40,029 nucleotides of DNA. Source: an uncultured bacterium. GTDB taxonomy: Bacteria > Actinomycetota > Coriobacteriia > Coriobacteriales > Eggerthellaceae. The DNA lies in contig CAJMOJ010000008.1 in assembly GCA_905215035.1 (NCBI GenBank), forward strand, positions 1-40,029, given 5' to 3'. Each line of letters starts with the position of its first letter. Position 1 is the stretch's first letter. Shown here in pieces: positions 15,723-25,015 of this stretch. Below the pieces are notes generated by a model. That model made no database searches, was not told the DNA's origin, and worked only from the letters and a program-made list of their open reading frames with translations. A program made the position numbers and the translations under genes.

Positions 15723-17414
15723 ATGGTTACGAGAAATAACAAGTCATCGCGCCGATCAAGCAGCTCTGTGCATGCTGACCGGTCAGCTAAACGTGCTACG
15801 ACTCGATCTCATAAACACGCTTCTAAGCAGGAAGCGGCACAAGCGCATAAATCACGAAGAGCCACAGCACGCAAGAATACGGGCGCTCAATCATTTGATC
15901 GTTCTGCTTACGGATCTCCTAGTTCTACACCGCGTCACGGCAATCATTCTCGCGTAGAGCACGAATCCTCAAGTCGTGTTGTTTCTCCTTCAGGCCACAG
16001 AAGCTCTGCGCATGGATATCAAACAAACGGGTCAGAGCAGTATTCCCGCAACAGCAACACAAAAGAATACGTCGCGCGTGCTAAAGCGCAGAAGAAAAAA
16101 TCAAAGCGCAAAAAGATTGCTTTGGTTTCGATAATTATTGTTGCCGTGCTTGCTTTAGGTGGCGTAGGAGCTGCGTGGGCCTACATTATGGAGCTTGAAT
16201 CTAATATGCAACGTGGCGTTAATGAGGATTTGCTCAATTCGCTTGTTGTTACCGATTCGCCATCAGATCCTTTCTATATGTTGTTAATTGGCGTTGATAA
16301 ATCACAGGATCGTGAATCTTCGGATGAATACGGGGGTTCATATCGTACAGATTCCATGATTTTGACGCGCGTTGATCCTAAAGGAAAGACTGTCACGATG
16401 GTTTCTATTCCTCGTGACACTAAGGTGACCATCCCCGGCCATGGCACGCAAAAAATTAATGCGGCATATGCGTTCGGGGGACCTTCTGGCGCGATTGAAG
16501 CGGTATCTGATCTTGCTGGTGTTGATATCAATCATTACGCTGAGATCGACTTTGATGGATTTAAGGCTATTGTTGATTCACTGGGTGGCGTTGATGTCGA
16601 TGTTGCTATGGAGATTAATGACTCCATGGCAGGTGGTCATGTTGATCAAGGCCCTCAAACCTTAAATGGTGATCAGGCATTAATTCTTTGTCGTTCTCGT
16701 CATGCATATGATGCTATTGGCGATGGGGATGCTATGCGTGCGGCCAATCAGCGTCTGGTGCTTTCTGCTATTATGAAAAAAGTGGTCTCTTCTGATGTGG
16801 GTACTATGACCAACATGATTAGTACACTCTCTAATTATGTGACAACCGACTTCAGTGTTGCTTCTATTATTGGTCTTGCTCAAACCATGATGGGTATTGA
16901 TGTTGAGAAAGACGTATATACGGCAGCATGCCCTACCACTTCAAGCTATGAGCATGATATTTGGTGGGAGATCCTTGATGAAGCTGATTGGCGCGCTATG
17001 ATGAAGCGTGTTGATGCAGGCTTGCCCCCCACCGAAGAATCTATGGTTGACCCAGCGTCAGGTGTTGTTACTGCTAGTGCAGGTGATGGTGGAAAAACCG
17101 GTCTTACCAGCGAGGGTTCTTCAGGAAATACCTCATTGCAGGGTGTGAAGATTGCGGTTAAAAACGGATCAGGCGTCAATGGATGTGCTTCTGCTGCTGC
17201 GTCTAAACTGACACCGTTGGGCGCTATTGTTGAAACAGGCAACGCGGACGATTTCAAATATAAAGAAACCATCATTATCTACAATAACCCTTCAGATCAA
17301 GCAAAAGCGCAAGCTATCGCTGATGTGCTTGGCACCGGAACAACCAAGAAAAATAATGGCGTTTATTCCTTTGCGGGCGATTATCTCGTTGTCGTAGGTG
17401 CTGACTGGCAGTAA
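15723..17414 (+). CDS. LytR-CpsA-Psr (LCP) cell-wall glycopolymer ligase
   Basis: A 563-aa membrane-anchored enzyme that should attach undecaprenyl-linked glycopolymers to peptidoglycan outside the cell. Residues 1-130 are a basic, Ser/Arg/His-rich cytoplasmic tail, and ~131-154 form one membrane helix. The LCP domain follows, with RTDSMILTRVDP, SIPRDTKVTIPG, KINAAYAFGG and CRSRHAYDAIGDGDAMRAANQ. A LytR C-terminal domain ends the protein (KIAVKNGSGVNGCA to VVVGADWQ). I prefer ATG 15723 over the in-frame TTG at 15687. It lies 117 bases after murT-gatD on the same strand, so both envelope genes may be co-transcribed. It is followed by the convergent rlmH. Confidence 0.9.
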   Translation: MVTRNNKSSRRSSSSVHADRSAKRATTRSHKHASKQEAAQAHKSRRATARKNTGAQSFDRSAYGSPSSTPRHGNHSRVEHESSSRVVSPSGHRSSAHGYQTNGSEQYSRNSNTKEYVARAKAQKKKSKRKKIALVSIIIVAVLALGGVGAAWAYIMELESNMQRGVNEDLLNSLVVTDSPSDPFYMLLIGVDKSQDRESSDEYGGSYRTDSMILTRVDPKGKTVTMVSIPRDTKVTIPGHGTQKINAAYAFGGPSGAIEAVSDLAGVDINHYAEIDFDGFKAIVDSLGGVDVDVAMEINDSMAGGHVDQGPQTLNGDQALILCRSRHAYDAIGDGDAMRAANQRLVLSAIMKKVVSSDVGTMTNMISTLSNYVTTDFSVASIIGLAQTMMGIDVEKDVYTAACPTTSSYEHDIWWEILDEADWRAMMKRVDAGLPPTEESMVDPASGVVTASAGDGGKTGLTSEGSSGNTSLQGVKIAVKNGSGVNGCASAAASKLTPLGAIVETGNADDFKYKETIIIYNNPSDQAKAQAIADVLGTGTTKKNNGVYSFAGDYLVVVGADWQ

Positions 17415-17425
17415 TCTTAACGCGA

Positions 17426-17467
17426 CCCGGTAAGTTATACGCTGAGCTTTATTACGGGACTCTTTTA
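17426..17467 (+). terminator. Weak terminator-like hairpin after the LCP gene
   Basis: CCCGGTAA (17426-17433) pairs with TTACGGG (17452-17458) if one G is bulged, followed by ACTCTTTT. It is the only end signal I can see between the convergent LCP and rlmH genes. Confidence 0.3.
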
Positions 17468-17515
17468 ATAAGTCAGTAAGTGCAGATTGGCCGTAATCAA
17501 GCATGTTGCTGCATG

Positions 17516-17968
17516 TTACTTGTGGTAGGGCTCGTTTTTTGAGATTTTGCACGCACGATAAATCTGCTCTAAAAGCACCACGCGTGCAAGATTATGGGGC
17601 AAGGTGATTTTGCCAAAACTAATAGAAGCATTTGCATAGGCACGTACTGATGCGTCAACCCCATCGCTTCCTCCAATAATAAACCTGATATGTGAGATAC
17701 CTGAGAGTGCATCCTCATCAAGCATGGTGGCAAGGTCAGTGCTCGAGATCTGCTTGCCGACGCGGTCTAAAAGAATGGTTTTGGTGTGCGCAGGCGCCTC
17801 GCCGAGTTTTTGGAGTAACAGTGCGCTCTCATCAGCCTTATTGGAATCTGGGAGTTCGATAACCGTGGTAGGGGCATAGGCACCAAGGCGTTTGAGGTAT
17901 TCATTGCAAGCGTCTTTCCAGAACTTTTCTTTCAACTTGCCAACGGCATACACGGTAATTTTGAGCAT
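17516..17968 (-). CDS. rlmH: 23S rRNA pseudouridine-1915 N3-methyltransferase RlmH
   Basis: A 150-aa SPOUT-type methyltransferase that modifies helix 69 of 23S rRNA. The N-terminus MLKITVYAVGKLKEKFW, the central FIIGGSDGVD glycine loop, and the C-terminus LPHNLARVVLLEQIYRACKI..EPYHK are all family signatures. ATG 17968 is chosen because AAAGGAG (17978-17984 on this strand) lies 9 bases upstream; a TTG three codons earlier would overlap that site. It is divergent from the MMPL gene. Length is normal for RlmH. Confidence 0.95.
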   Translation of the reverse strand: MLKITVYAVGKLKEKFWKDACNEYLKRLGAYAPTTVIELPDSNKADESALLLQKLGEAPAHTKTILLDRVGKQISSTDLATMLDEDALSGISHIRFIIGGSDGVDASVRAYANASISFGKITLPHNLARVVLLEQIYRACKISKNEPYHK

Positions 17969-18032
17969 GACAGACAACTCCTTTAGGATTGTGAGCAGGT
18001 TTAGATTCCAAAAGGTGAGATAATCCTATACT

Positions 18033-20138
18033 ATGCACAAGCTCATCGACAAATTTTTTACGGCAGTATTAACGCATCGCAAAACGGTGCTGATAATAAC
18101 TGCGCTCTTATTAGTTGCAAGCACGCTGTGTATCCCTTTTGTTAAGATTAACTACCAATTTTCTGACTATCTACCTGAGGATTCGCCCTCTACGATTGCA
18201 CTCCATATTATGGATGAAGCATTTGATGGGGAGAGCGTTCCTAACGCGCGTATGATGGTAGAGGGCATTGATGAGGTCAAGGCTGCTGAACTTGCAGATG
18301 CGTTTGAAGATCTTCCTGGGGTTACCAGTCTGATTTGGCTGGGGACTGTGGTTGATACATCGGTCCCCCTTGCTGTGTATGATGATTCGCTGCTTGAAAC
18401 ATACAAAGTAGGGGATGCTTATCTCTATCAGTTAGGTCTTGATACCGCTGTTGGCGGAGCAACGATTGATGAACTCCGTGATATTGCCTATGCGCAGGGC
18501 GCATCCAATGTCGCCTTTGCGGGCGAGGCGGTTAATACTGCTATGGCGCAAGGGTCATCAGATGCTGAGATTCAGCTCATTATGGTCATGGCAGTCATCG
18601 TTATTATTGGCTTGCTTTTGTTGACATCTACTGCATGGTTTGAGCCAGTTCTCTTTATTAGTGTTATTGGTATTTCTATCGTTTTTAACTTAGGCACCAA
18701 TATTATTTTTGGTGAGATTTCTTTCATTACGCAAATGTGCGCTGCTATTTTGCAGCTTGCGGTATCCATGGATTATGGCATTGTGATGCTCCATACATAC
18801 CGATCGTTTATTGCATCAGGATTTACCCCGTTTGAATCAGCCCATAAGGCAATGTTTAAGGCAAGTGCTGTTATCGCATCTTCTGCTGCGACTACCTTCT
18901 TTGGCTTTTTATCACTGTGTGTTATGGCGTTTCTTATTGGTATGGACATGGGTCTTGTACTGGCCAAAGGCATTGTCTTTAGCTTTTTATCCGTTCTTAT
19001 CATTTTGCCGGTGCTTATCTTATCGTGCCAAAAGGTGCTTGATAAAACATCCCATCACTATTTGCTTCCTTCCTTCAAAGGGTTTGCGACAGTGTGTATG
19101 CGCCTCACTATTCCTTTCACGCTTATCATTTGCCTGATTGTGATCCCTGCATTTTTGGCGCAGCAGCGTCCTAATTATGTTTATGGTGCCAGTGGTTTTG
19201 TTGAGCCAGGAACTGAGCTTTATGACAACACCCAGCAGGTCGATGGGACATTTGGCGCTAAAGAACAATGGGCGCTTTTGGTGCCAACGGGAGATCCAGG
19301 TCGAGAGAAGGCCATGGTTTCAGAGCTTGAGGCGCTGCCGTATGTTAATTCGATAACCTCGTATGTCTCTACGGTATCTGAGCGTATTCCGCTTGCGTTT
19401 GTTCCGCAGGCAGCGCAGGATCAATTTGTTTCTGAAGGCTGGTCGCGCATTATTGTGGCGACAAGTCTTGAAGGAGAAAGCGATGAATCCTTTGGGCTTG
19501 TGCAGCAAATTCGAGATGTGGGCAATAGCTATTATCCTGGTCAAGCCTACTTAGTGGGATCGGCCGTAACGTCGTATGATATGTCGCAGATTGTTTCAAG
19601 TGATTCCATGCGTATTTTGCTTGCGAGCGTATTGGCAATTACGGTAGTTTTGCTCTTTATGTTCCGCTCTCTGTTGATTCCCCTTATTTTGGTGCTCACT
19701 ATTGAGATTTCCATTTGGATTAATCTGGCAATCCCATACTTTATGGGTACCGAGATTCAATACATTGGCTACTTGATCATCTCCGCTATTATGCTGGGTG
19801 CGACGGTGGACTATGCCATTATCTTATCCAAGTCGTATCTGGATAACCGAAGAATTATGGATAAGCGTGCCGCAATGCATGCTGCACTAACTAACTCATC
19901 CGTAACTATTCTGACATCGGCGACCATCCTGACACTTTGCGGTGTCTTCATTGGTTTAATCTCAACGAATGGTGTGATTGCTGGTTTGGGAACATTGATT
20001 GGGCGTGGCGCCTTTATCGCGGCTCTTAATACGTTTTTGCTTTTGCCAACGCTCTTTATGGTTCTTGATAAAGCAATCGCCAAAACTACCTGGCATGCAA
20101 ATTTCTATAATGTGCGCATGCCTAAACAAGATAAATAA
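18033..20138 (+). CDS. MMPL/RND-family exporter
   Basis: A 701-aa membrane protein with the RND layout repeated twice: one N-terminal helix (about 19-38), a large extracellular loop beginning DYLPEDSPS, and a block of five helices, all seen again in the second half. The sequences SMDYGIVMLHTYR and GATVDYAIILSKSY are the paired MMPL motifs with the helix-buried aspartate of the proton path. Such proteins export lipids or siderophore-like molecules, or aid envelope assembly; the cargo is unknown. The secreted helical protein starts 15 bases downstream with its own GAGGGAG site, so the two form an operon. The ribosome site of this gene is weak (AAAGGTGAG, far from the ATG). Confidence 0.9.
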   Translation: MHKLIDKFFTAVLTHRKTVLIITALLLVASTLCIPFVKINYQFSDYLPEDSPSTIALHIMDEAFDGESVPNARMMVEGIDEVKAAELADAFEDLPGVTSLIWLGTVVDTSVPLAVYDDSLLETYKVGDAYLYQLGLDTAVGGATIDELRDIAYAQGASNVAFAGEAVNTAMAQGSSDAEIQLIMVMAVIVIIGLLLLTSTAWFEPVLFISVIGISIVFNLGTNIIFGEISFITQMCAAILQLAVSMDYGIVMLHTYRSFIASGFTPFESAHKAMFKASAVIASSAATTFFGFLSLCVMAFLIGMDMGLVLAKGIVFSFLSVLIILPVLILSCQKVLDKTSHHYLLPSFKGFATVCMRLTIPFTLIICLIVIPAFLAQQRPNYVYGASGFVEPGTELYDNTQQVDGTFGAKEQWALLVPTGDPGREKAMVSELEALPYVNSITSYVSTVSERIPLAFVPQAAQDQFVSEGWSRIIVATSLEGESDESFGLVQQIRDVGNSYYPGQAYLVGSAVTSYDMSQIVSSDSMRILLASVLAITVVLLFMFRSLLIPLILVLTIEISIWINLAIPYFMGTEIQYIGYLIISAIMLGATVDYAIILSKSYLDNRRIMDKRAAMHAALTNSSVTILTSATILTLCGVFIGLISTNGVIAGLGTLIGRGAFIAALNTFLLLPTLFMVLDKAIAKTTWHANFYNVRMPKQDK

Positions 20139-20153
20139 ACGAGGGAGCATCAT

Positions 20154-21863
20154 ATGAAAACCTCACGACATACTCAAACCCAAACACCTACAGTTCCTAA
20201 AGCGCTCACGTTCTTATGTGTGCTCATGGCACTGGTGCTTGCTGTCACATTGACTGCGATTCCGACGTTCTCTTTGGCTGACGATCGTGCGGACGCTATC
20301 CAGCAGGAATACGGTATGGTTGATAAAGATGGGACGGCGGACAAACAAGAGGTCATCTACGCCAAACTCTCACACACCGGCGCACTTCAAGAAACCTATG
20401 TCGTAAACGTGTTTACCGTAGAGGACGAGGGCGCTACGACCATCAAGGATTATGGCGCCTATGATGCGGTTTACAATCTCTCGACTGAGGCTCCGCTTGC
20501 ACAAACAGCCGATACGGTGACATTCACGCAGGAAGCAACGACCTTTTCTTACCAGGGCAATAATCCTCAGATCACGCTGCCTTGGAACATCACATTCCAC
20601 TACTATCTTGACGGCAGGGAAGTGTCCGCTGATGAGCTCGCGGGTGCCACAGGCGACTTCATGCTCACCATGGAGACCTCGCAAAACCAGCAAGGCGATG
20701 CATCCTTCTACGAAAACTATGTCTTGCAAACATCCGTAACCTTACCTGATGATTGTGCGTTTGAAGTTCATAGTGCCGATGGGTCAGTTGCGCTCTCAGG
20801 TTCCAATACTCAAGTAACCTTTATGGCGCTTCCTGATTCTGAGGGGAGTGTATCCCTGCAGGCACGCGTGGAGAACTTCTCGCTTCCAAGTATCCAGATT
20901 GCGGCCGTGCCTCTTTCATTGGGGTTATCGCTTCCCTCAAGCGATGAAATTTCAGGGCAGTTTGACGAACTAATTAAAGCGACTGATCAACTTGCTGCAG
21001 GCGCAAAGGAGCTTGCAGAGGGCAATGCTTCGTTTGATCAGGGGATTGCACAAGTGCATACCGGTGTCAATCAGATAGCTGATGCAACAAATCAGCTCTC
21101 ATCAGGCATTGATTCGTATGCGGCAGGCGTTGCTCAGAGTGCGCAGGGTATGCAAGACCTTATTGCAGGTCAGAAAGAATTTGGCACCAACCTTCAGCAA
21201 CTTGCTGCAGCGGGTAGTCAGATTGAGGCAGGAACAGCAAATGCCCAGACTAACATGACAGATCTTGCTACACGCCTGAGCCAGCTTGATGCTGCTACCA
21301 AAGAAGCGCTCAAGCAAATGGGGCTTGATGTTGATACGCTTCTTGCAAGTCTTGGTAGCCTCAATACGCAAATGGGTGCTTTGCAGCAATATACCCAAGG
21401 CGTTTCCCAACTTTCACAGGCCTATCAAACAGAGATTTTGCCTGGTTCAGAACAAGTGGCAGCAGGTCTTGAGCGTCTAAGCGCTGAAGCTGACAAGCTC
21501 AAGAGTGCAGCGGCTCAACTGGCACAAGGAAGTAAATCCTTAGCCACCTCATTTGGTCAGGTACGCACCGGATCAACAGAACTTGTATCAGGCTCTGCTG
21601 CTCTTTCAGAAGGAAGTGCCACCCTCGCAACAGAATCAGCCACTATCCCTGACAAGATGGCTGAAAAAATTGACGAGTATCTAGCGGCGTATGACACCTC
21701 TGATTTCACGCCCCATAGCGCACTTGATGCGCGCAATACTGGTGTCACGCTTGTGCAATTTGTCATGGCAACGGATGCCATTGAGGCACCCGAGGAAGAG
21801 CAAGTTGTTGAAGAAGAGCCAGAAATGACGCTGATTGACCGATTCTTTGCGCTCTTCTCGTAA
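20154..21863 (+). CDS. Secreted YhgE/Pip-like coiled-coil partner of the MMPL exporter
   Basis: A 569-aa exported protein. Residues ~16-42 form a signal sequence ending SLADD. Residues 45-260 look like a beta-rich domain. From about 270 to 510 the sequence is a long helical region built from repeats such as QLAAGAKELAEGNASFDQG and AQLAQGSKSL, the 'GA..L..G' heptad style of YhgE/Pip and MMPL-associated proteins. The C-terminus is acidic (EEEQVVEEEPE) and ends in a short amphipathic segment, without a clear sorting motif. Its immediate coupling to the exporter suggests that it forms a periplasm- or wall-side stalk or adaptor. I cannot name its substrate. Confidence 0.82.
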   Translation: MKTSRHTQTQTPTVPKALTFLCVLMALVLAVTLTAIPTFSLADDRADAIQQEYGMVDKDGTADKQEVIYAKLSHTGALQETYVVNVFTVEDEGATTIKDYGAYDAVYNLSTEAPLAQTADTVTFTQEATTFSYQGNNPQITLPWNITFHYYLDGREVSADELAGATGDFMLTMETSQNQQGDASFYENYVLQTSVTLPDDCAFEVHSADGSVALSGSNTQVTFMALPDSEGSVSLQARVENFSLPSIQIAAVPLSLGLSLPSSDEISGQFDELIKATDQLAAGAKELAEGNASFDQGIAQVHTGVNQIADATNQLSSGIDSYAAGVAQSAQGMQDLIAGQKEFGTNLQQLAAAGSQIEAGTANAQTNMTDLATRLSQLDAATKEALKQMGLDVDTLLASLGSLNTQMGALQQYTQGVSQLSQAYQTEILPGSEQVAAGLERLSAEADKLKSAAAQLAQGSKSLATSFGQVRTGSTELVSGSAALSEGSATLATESATIPDKMAEKIDEYLAAYDTSDFTPHSALDARNTGVTLVQFVMATDAIEAPEEEQVVEEEPEMTLIDRFFALFS

Positions 21864-21959
21864 ACACCTGATTTCGTGGCGGTGTGATTGCGCTTCTCTC
21901 TAGTAGAATTAACGCTAACTTACTTGTTGACTACTTACGTGATTGCCTAAATAACCACT

Positions 21960-21995
21960 CAAGTAATCACCCAAGTAACCTCTCAAGTAACTACT
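21960..21995 (+). repeat. Three 12-bp tandem repeats in the lysA leader
   Basis: CAAGTAA starts at 21960, 21972 and 21984, each followed by five variable pyrimidine-rich bases. The complementary TTACTTG is present upstream at 21920, so one repeat could pair with it in RNA. The repeats end 30 bases before the lysA ATG. Confidence 0.75.
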
Positions 21996-22027
21996 GATTT
22001 AAGACGACTAATTGAGGAGAAGTACGT

Positions 22028-23386
22028 ATGTCGCTTCCTGCTTCAGATTTGACCAAAGAGCCCGATATGCGCACCACCATGGAGTTGGGCGCGTGCCTTC
22101 CTATGACTGCTGAAGTGATTGATGACCATCTCTATATTGGTGGTGTCGATATGGTAGAGCTTGCTCACGAATATGGCACCGCATTATATGTATACGATGA
22201 GGCTGATCTCACCCATCGCATGCATACCTATTTAGAGGCATTTAGAACACGCTATCCCAATTCCGATGTAGCGTATGCATCCAAAGCATTCTTGAATAAA
22301 GCGGCTGCGCGTTTGGCGCAAGAGGCGGGACTCTGCTTGGATGTCTCTGGTGGCGGCGAGCTCGCTATTGCACAAGCCGTTGATTTCCCTATGGAGCGCG
22401 TGATTGTACATGGCAACAACAAGACGCCACAAGAATTGCGTGAAGCAATCCAAGCGGGCGTTGGTCGCATTGTTGCTGACTCGCGTATTGAGATTGCCCG
22501 TATCTCTGCTATTGCTCAGGAGTTGGGAGTAGAGCAAGACATTTACATGCGTATTACTCCTGGCGTTGAGGCAGACACGCATGAGTATATTCGCACGGGT
22601 TGTGAGGATTCCAAGTTTGGTTTTACCATGCGTGAGGATTTTGCGTTTGAGTGCATTAAGACCGCCCTTGAGGCTCCTAACGTTCACCTCGCTGGGCTCC
22701 ACATGCATATTGGATCCCAGATTTTTGCGCTTCATTCCTTTGGCGAGGCCATTGATGTCATGATGGAGTTTGTTTCTCGCATCAAAGAAACGTACAACTA
22801 TGAGATCGATGAGGTTGATGTGGGCGGTGGTCTTGGTATTGCCTATACGGCAGAGGATAAGCCTGCCACCATTGATGAGTTTGCGGAGGTAACCGTCTCA
22901 TCGCTTGTTGCCGCGTGCAAAAAGTATGGTGTCAAAGAGCCACGCCTTTTGACTGAGCCAGGACGTTCTATGGTAGCAACACCCGGTGTTACGCTCTACA
23001 CCGTAGGCATCTTGAAGACTCTCCCCGGTATCCGCAAGTATGTTGCTGTTGATGGTGGTATGTCGGACAATATCCGCACAGCACTCTATCATGCAGACTA
23101 TGAGCCGGTTGTAGCTAACAAAGCTGGCCAGCCTCGCAGCGAGATTGTGACTATTTGCGGTAAGCACTGTGAAAGTGGCGATGCGGTTGCTATTGATAGG
23201 CCTCTCCAGCATCCTGATCTAGACGACATTATTTGTGTCTTTGGCACTGGAGCGTATTGCCACTCCATGTCGAGCAACTACAACGGACAGCCTCGTCCTG
23301 GTATTGTATTTGTAAAAGATGGACAGGCACGTCTGGTAACCCGTCGTGAAACCTACGCTGATTTAATGGCGTGTGACATCGACTAA
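22028..23386 (+). CDS. lysA: Diaminopimelate decarboxylase
   Basis: A 452-aa PLP enzyme that decarboxylates meso-diaminopimelate to L-lysine. The PLP lysine is K86 in VAYASKAFLN. The glycine loop VDVGGGLG, the LHMHIGSQI strand and the substrate-site segment CGKHCESGDAV are all present. The N-terminus is about 20 residues longer than usual; GAGGAG lies 8 bases before the chosen ATG, and an inner start at MRTTM (residue 14) is possible. hom follows 144 bases downstream with no terminator, so read-through is likely. Confidence 0.94.
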   Translation: MSLPASDLTKEPDMRTTMELGACLPMTAEVIDDHLYIGGVDMVELAHEYGTALYVYDEADLTHRMHTYLEAFRTRYPNSDVAYASKAFLNKAAARLAQEAGLCLDVSGGGELAIAQAVDFPMERVIVHGNNKTPQELREAIQAGVGRIVADSRIEIARISAIAQELGVEQDIYMRITPGVEADTHEYIRTGCEDSKFGFTMREDFAFECIKTALEAPNVHLAGLHMHIGSQIFALHSFGEAIDVMMEFVSRIKETYNYEIDEVDVGGGLGIAYTAEDKPATIDEFAEVTVSSLVAACKKYGVKEPRLLTEPGRSMVATPGVTLYTVGILKTLPGIRKYVAVDGGMSDNIRTALYHADYEPVVANKAGQPRSEIVTICGKHCESGDAVAIDRPLQHPDLDDIICVFGTGAYCHSMSSNYNGQPRPGIVFVKDGQARLVTRRETYADLMACDID

Positions 23387-23409
23387 GAACCCTCGCGCTT
23401 GTTCGTACG

Positions 23410-23415
23410 TATAAT
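23410..23415 (+). promoter_or_regulatory. Candidate -10 element (TATAAT) upstream of hom
   Basis: A perfect TATAAT sits 24 bases after the lysA stop, but no good -35 is found 17 bases upstream. If used, transcription would start near 23422 and the 16-bp repeats would lie in the hom leader. Confidence 0.35.
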
Positions 23416-23456
23416 ACAGAATGCGACAAGACATAATTAAGTGACTAGCTAACCAA

Positions 23457-23504
23457 GCAATTAGCTAACTAGGCAATTAACCAAACGAGCAATCAGCTCG
23501 TAAA
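23457..23504 (+). repeat. Three degenerate 16-bp tandem repeats in the hom leader
   Basis: GCAATTA/GCAATTA/GCAATCA start at 23457, 23473 and 23489, exactly 16 bases apart. The stretch can form TAGCTAA-ccaagcaa-TTAGCTA and ACGAGC-aatca-GCTCGT hairpins. There is no T-run, so it does not look like a classical attenuator. Confidence 0.65.
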
Positions 23505-23530
23505 ACCGCGATATAAGAAAGGTGCCATGT

Positions 23531-24817
23531 ATGGCTATTAAGATTGGACTCGTTGGTACAGGAACCGTTGGTGGTGGCTGCATCGACATTTTGAAGAAGC
23601 ATCAAGCAGATTTCAAGCGCCATTACGGCATCGATGTTGAGCTTGTTGCCGTATGCTCCAAAAATCCTGAGCAGGCAGCAGAGCATGGTGTTGAGGATCT
23701 CTTCACTGACGATTACAAAACCATTATCAGTAACCCTGAGATTGATATTGTCGTTGAGCTCATTGGCGGCACTACCATTGCAAAAGACGTTATCTTGGAG
23801 GCACTTGCTGCCGGCAAAAACGTGGTAACGGCCAACAAGGCAGTTATGGCAACCTGTGGCGAGCAAGTTATGAGCCTTGCAGAAGAGATGGGCAAAGAGA
23901 TTGCTTTTGAGGCTTCTGTTGGTGGTGGTATCCCCATCATTGATCCGCTCAAGCACAGCTTAATTGCTAACGAAATTACTTCCATCATGGGTATTGTTAA
24001 TGGCACGACCAACTATATGCTTACCCGCATGGGCGAGGATGGCCTCTCTTACGATGAGGCTCTGCGCGAGGCTCAGCAGAAAGGTTTTGCTGAGGCAGAT
24101 CCCACCGCTGACGTTGATGGCTTCGACGCGGCAGCAAAGATTGCCATTCTTGCGTCCATCGCGTTCAATTCCCGTGTAACCATGGATCAGGTTTTCTGCG
24201 AGGGAATCCGCCGCATTTCTGCGACCGATATGAAGTCTGCGCGCGATATGGGCTTTGCGGTCAAGCTTGTTGCTCATGCTAACCGCACCAAGAAGGGTAT
24301 TGCGGTTCGCGTTCATCCAACTATGATTCCGCTTGAGCATCAATTAGCTCATGTTGATGGGGTCTATAACGCAATCTATGTTGTTGGTGACGCGGTTGGT
24401 GAGACCATGTTCTTTGGTGAAGGTGCCGGCGCTGGTCCTGCTGCAAGTGCTGTTATGGGCGATGTGCTTGAAGTGGCTCGTCACCTCACTCTTGGCATCA
24501 AGCCTATTGTGGGTTGCACCTGCACTGATGAGTTGCCTATTGTTCCTATTGAGGACTTGAAGACCAAGTATTACATCCGTTTTGTTGTTGCTGATAAGCC
24601 GGGCGTTTTGGCAGCTACTGCTGAGATCTTTAACCGCTATGACGTATCTGTTCAGACGGTTACCCAAAAGGGTACTAAAGCGCGCGATGCGGTTGATCTG
24701 GTGTTCTTAACCCACACTGCTGAAGAAGGTGCCGTACACAGTGTTGTTGAAGACATCTTGGCGCTCGATGGCGTTGTCGTGGGGGGTTATCCTTCTATCA
24801 TTCGCGTTGAGGACTAA
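23531..24817 (+). CDS. hom: Homoserine dehydrogenase with C-terminal ACT domain
   Basis: A 428-aa NAD(P)H enzyme that reduces aspartate semialdehyde to homoserine, the branch point to threonine and methionine. The Rossmann glycine motif is GLVGTGTVGGG at the N-terminus. The catalytic domain contains GIVNGTTNYMLTRM and the EGI..I segment. The last ~85 residues (YYIRFVVADKPGVLAATAEIF onward) are an ACT domain, which in this family mediates threonine feedback. I chose ATG 23531 over the upstream GTG because AAAGGTG lies 8 bases before it. Its product feeds metA, about 6 kb away in this window. Confidence 0.94.
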   Translation: MAIKIGLVGTGTVGGGCIDILKKHQADFKRHYGIDVELVAVCSKNPEQAAEHGVEDLFTDDYKTIISNPEIDIVVELIGGTTIAKDVILEALAAGKNVVTANKAVMATCGEQVMSLAEEMGKEIAFEASVGGGIPIIDPLKHSLIANEITSIMGIVNGTTNYMLTRMGEDGLSYDEALREAQQKGFAEADPTADVDGFDAAAKIAILASIAFNSRVTMDQVFCEGIRRISATDMKSARDMGFAVKLVAHANRTKKGIAVRVHPTMIPLEHQLAHVDGVYNAIYVVGDAVGETMFFGEGAGAGPAASAVMGDVLEVARHLTLGIKPIVGCTCTDELPIVPIEDLKTKYYIRFVVADKPGVLAATAEIFNRYDVSVQTVTQKGTKARDAVDLVFLTHTAEEGAVHSVVEDILALDGVVVGGYPSIIRVED

Positions 24818-24883
24818 GAGAGTTTTTCTGTTCCCATAGAGTAAGAACTTTGTTTAGCGCCATAGGTAAGTATTGATTCCTGC

Positions 24884-24920
24884 AATCCCGCAAGGTGAGA
24901 GACATCTTGCGGGATTTTCT
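24884..24920 (+). terminator. Rho-independent terminator of hom
   Basis: AATCCCGCAAG (24884-24894) is fully complementary to CTTGCGGGATT (24906-24916), followed by TTCTT. It ends the lysA-hom transcription unit. Confidence 0.92.
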
Positions 24921-24980
24921 TATGTTAAATACCGCATTTTCATGAGAGTTCAGTATTCATATCTCATCAGCTATTACCTC

Positions 24981-25009
24981 TTAACTTGCTTAGCAGAATT
25001 TGCTACTAT
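24981..25009 (+). promoter_or_regulatory. Promoter of the candidate structured RNA gene
   Basis: TTAACT (24981-24986) and TACTAT (25004-25009) are exactly 17 bases apart. The predicted start, about 25016, coincides with the first base of the first long helix strand, which is what one expects of a stand-alone RNA gene. Confidence 0.6.
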
Positions 25010-25015
25010 TTCAGA

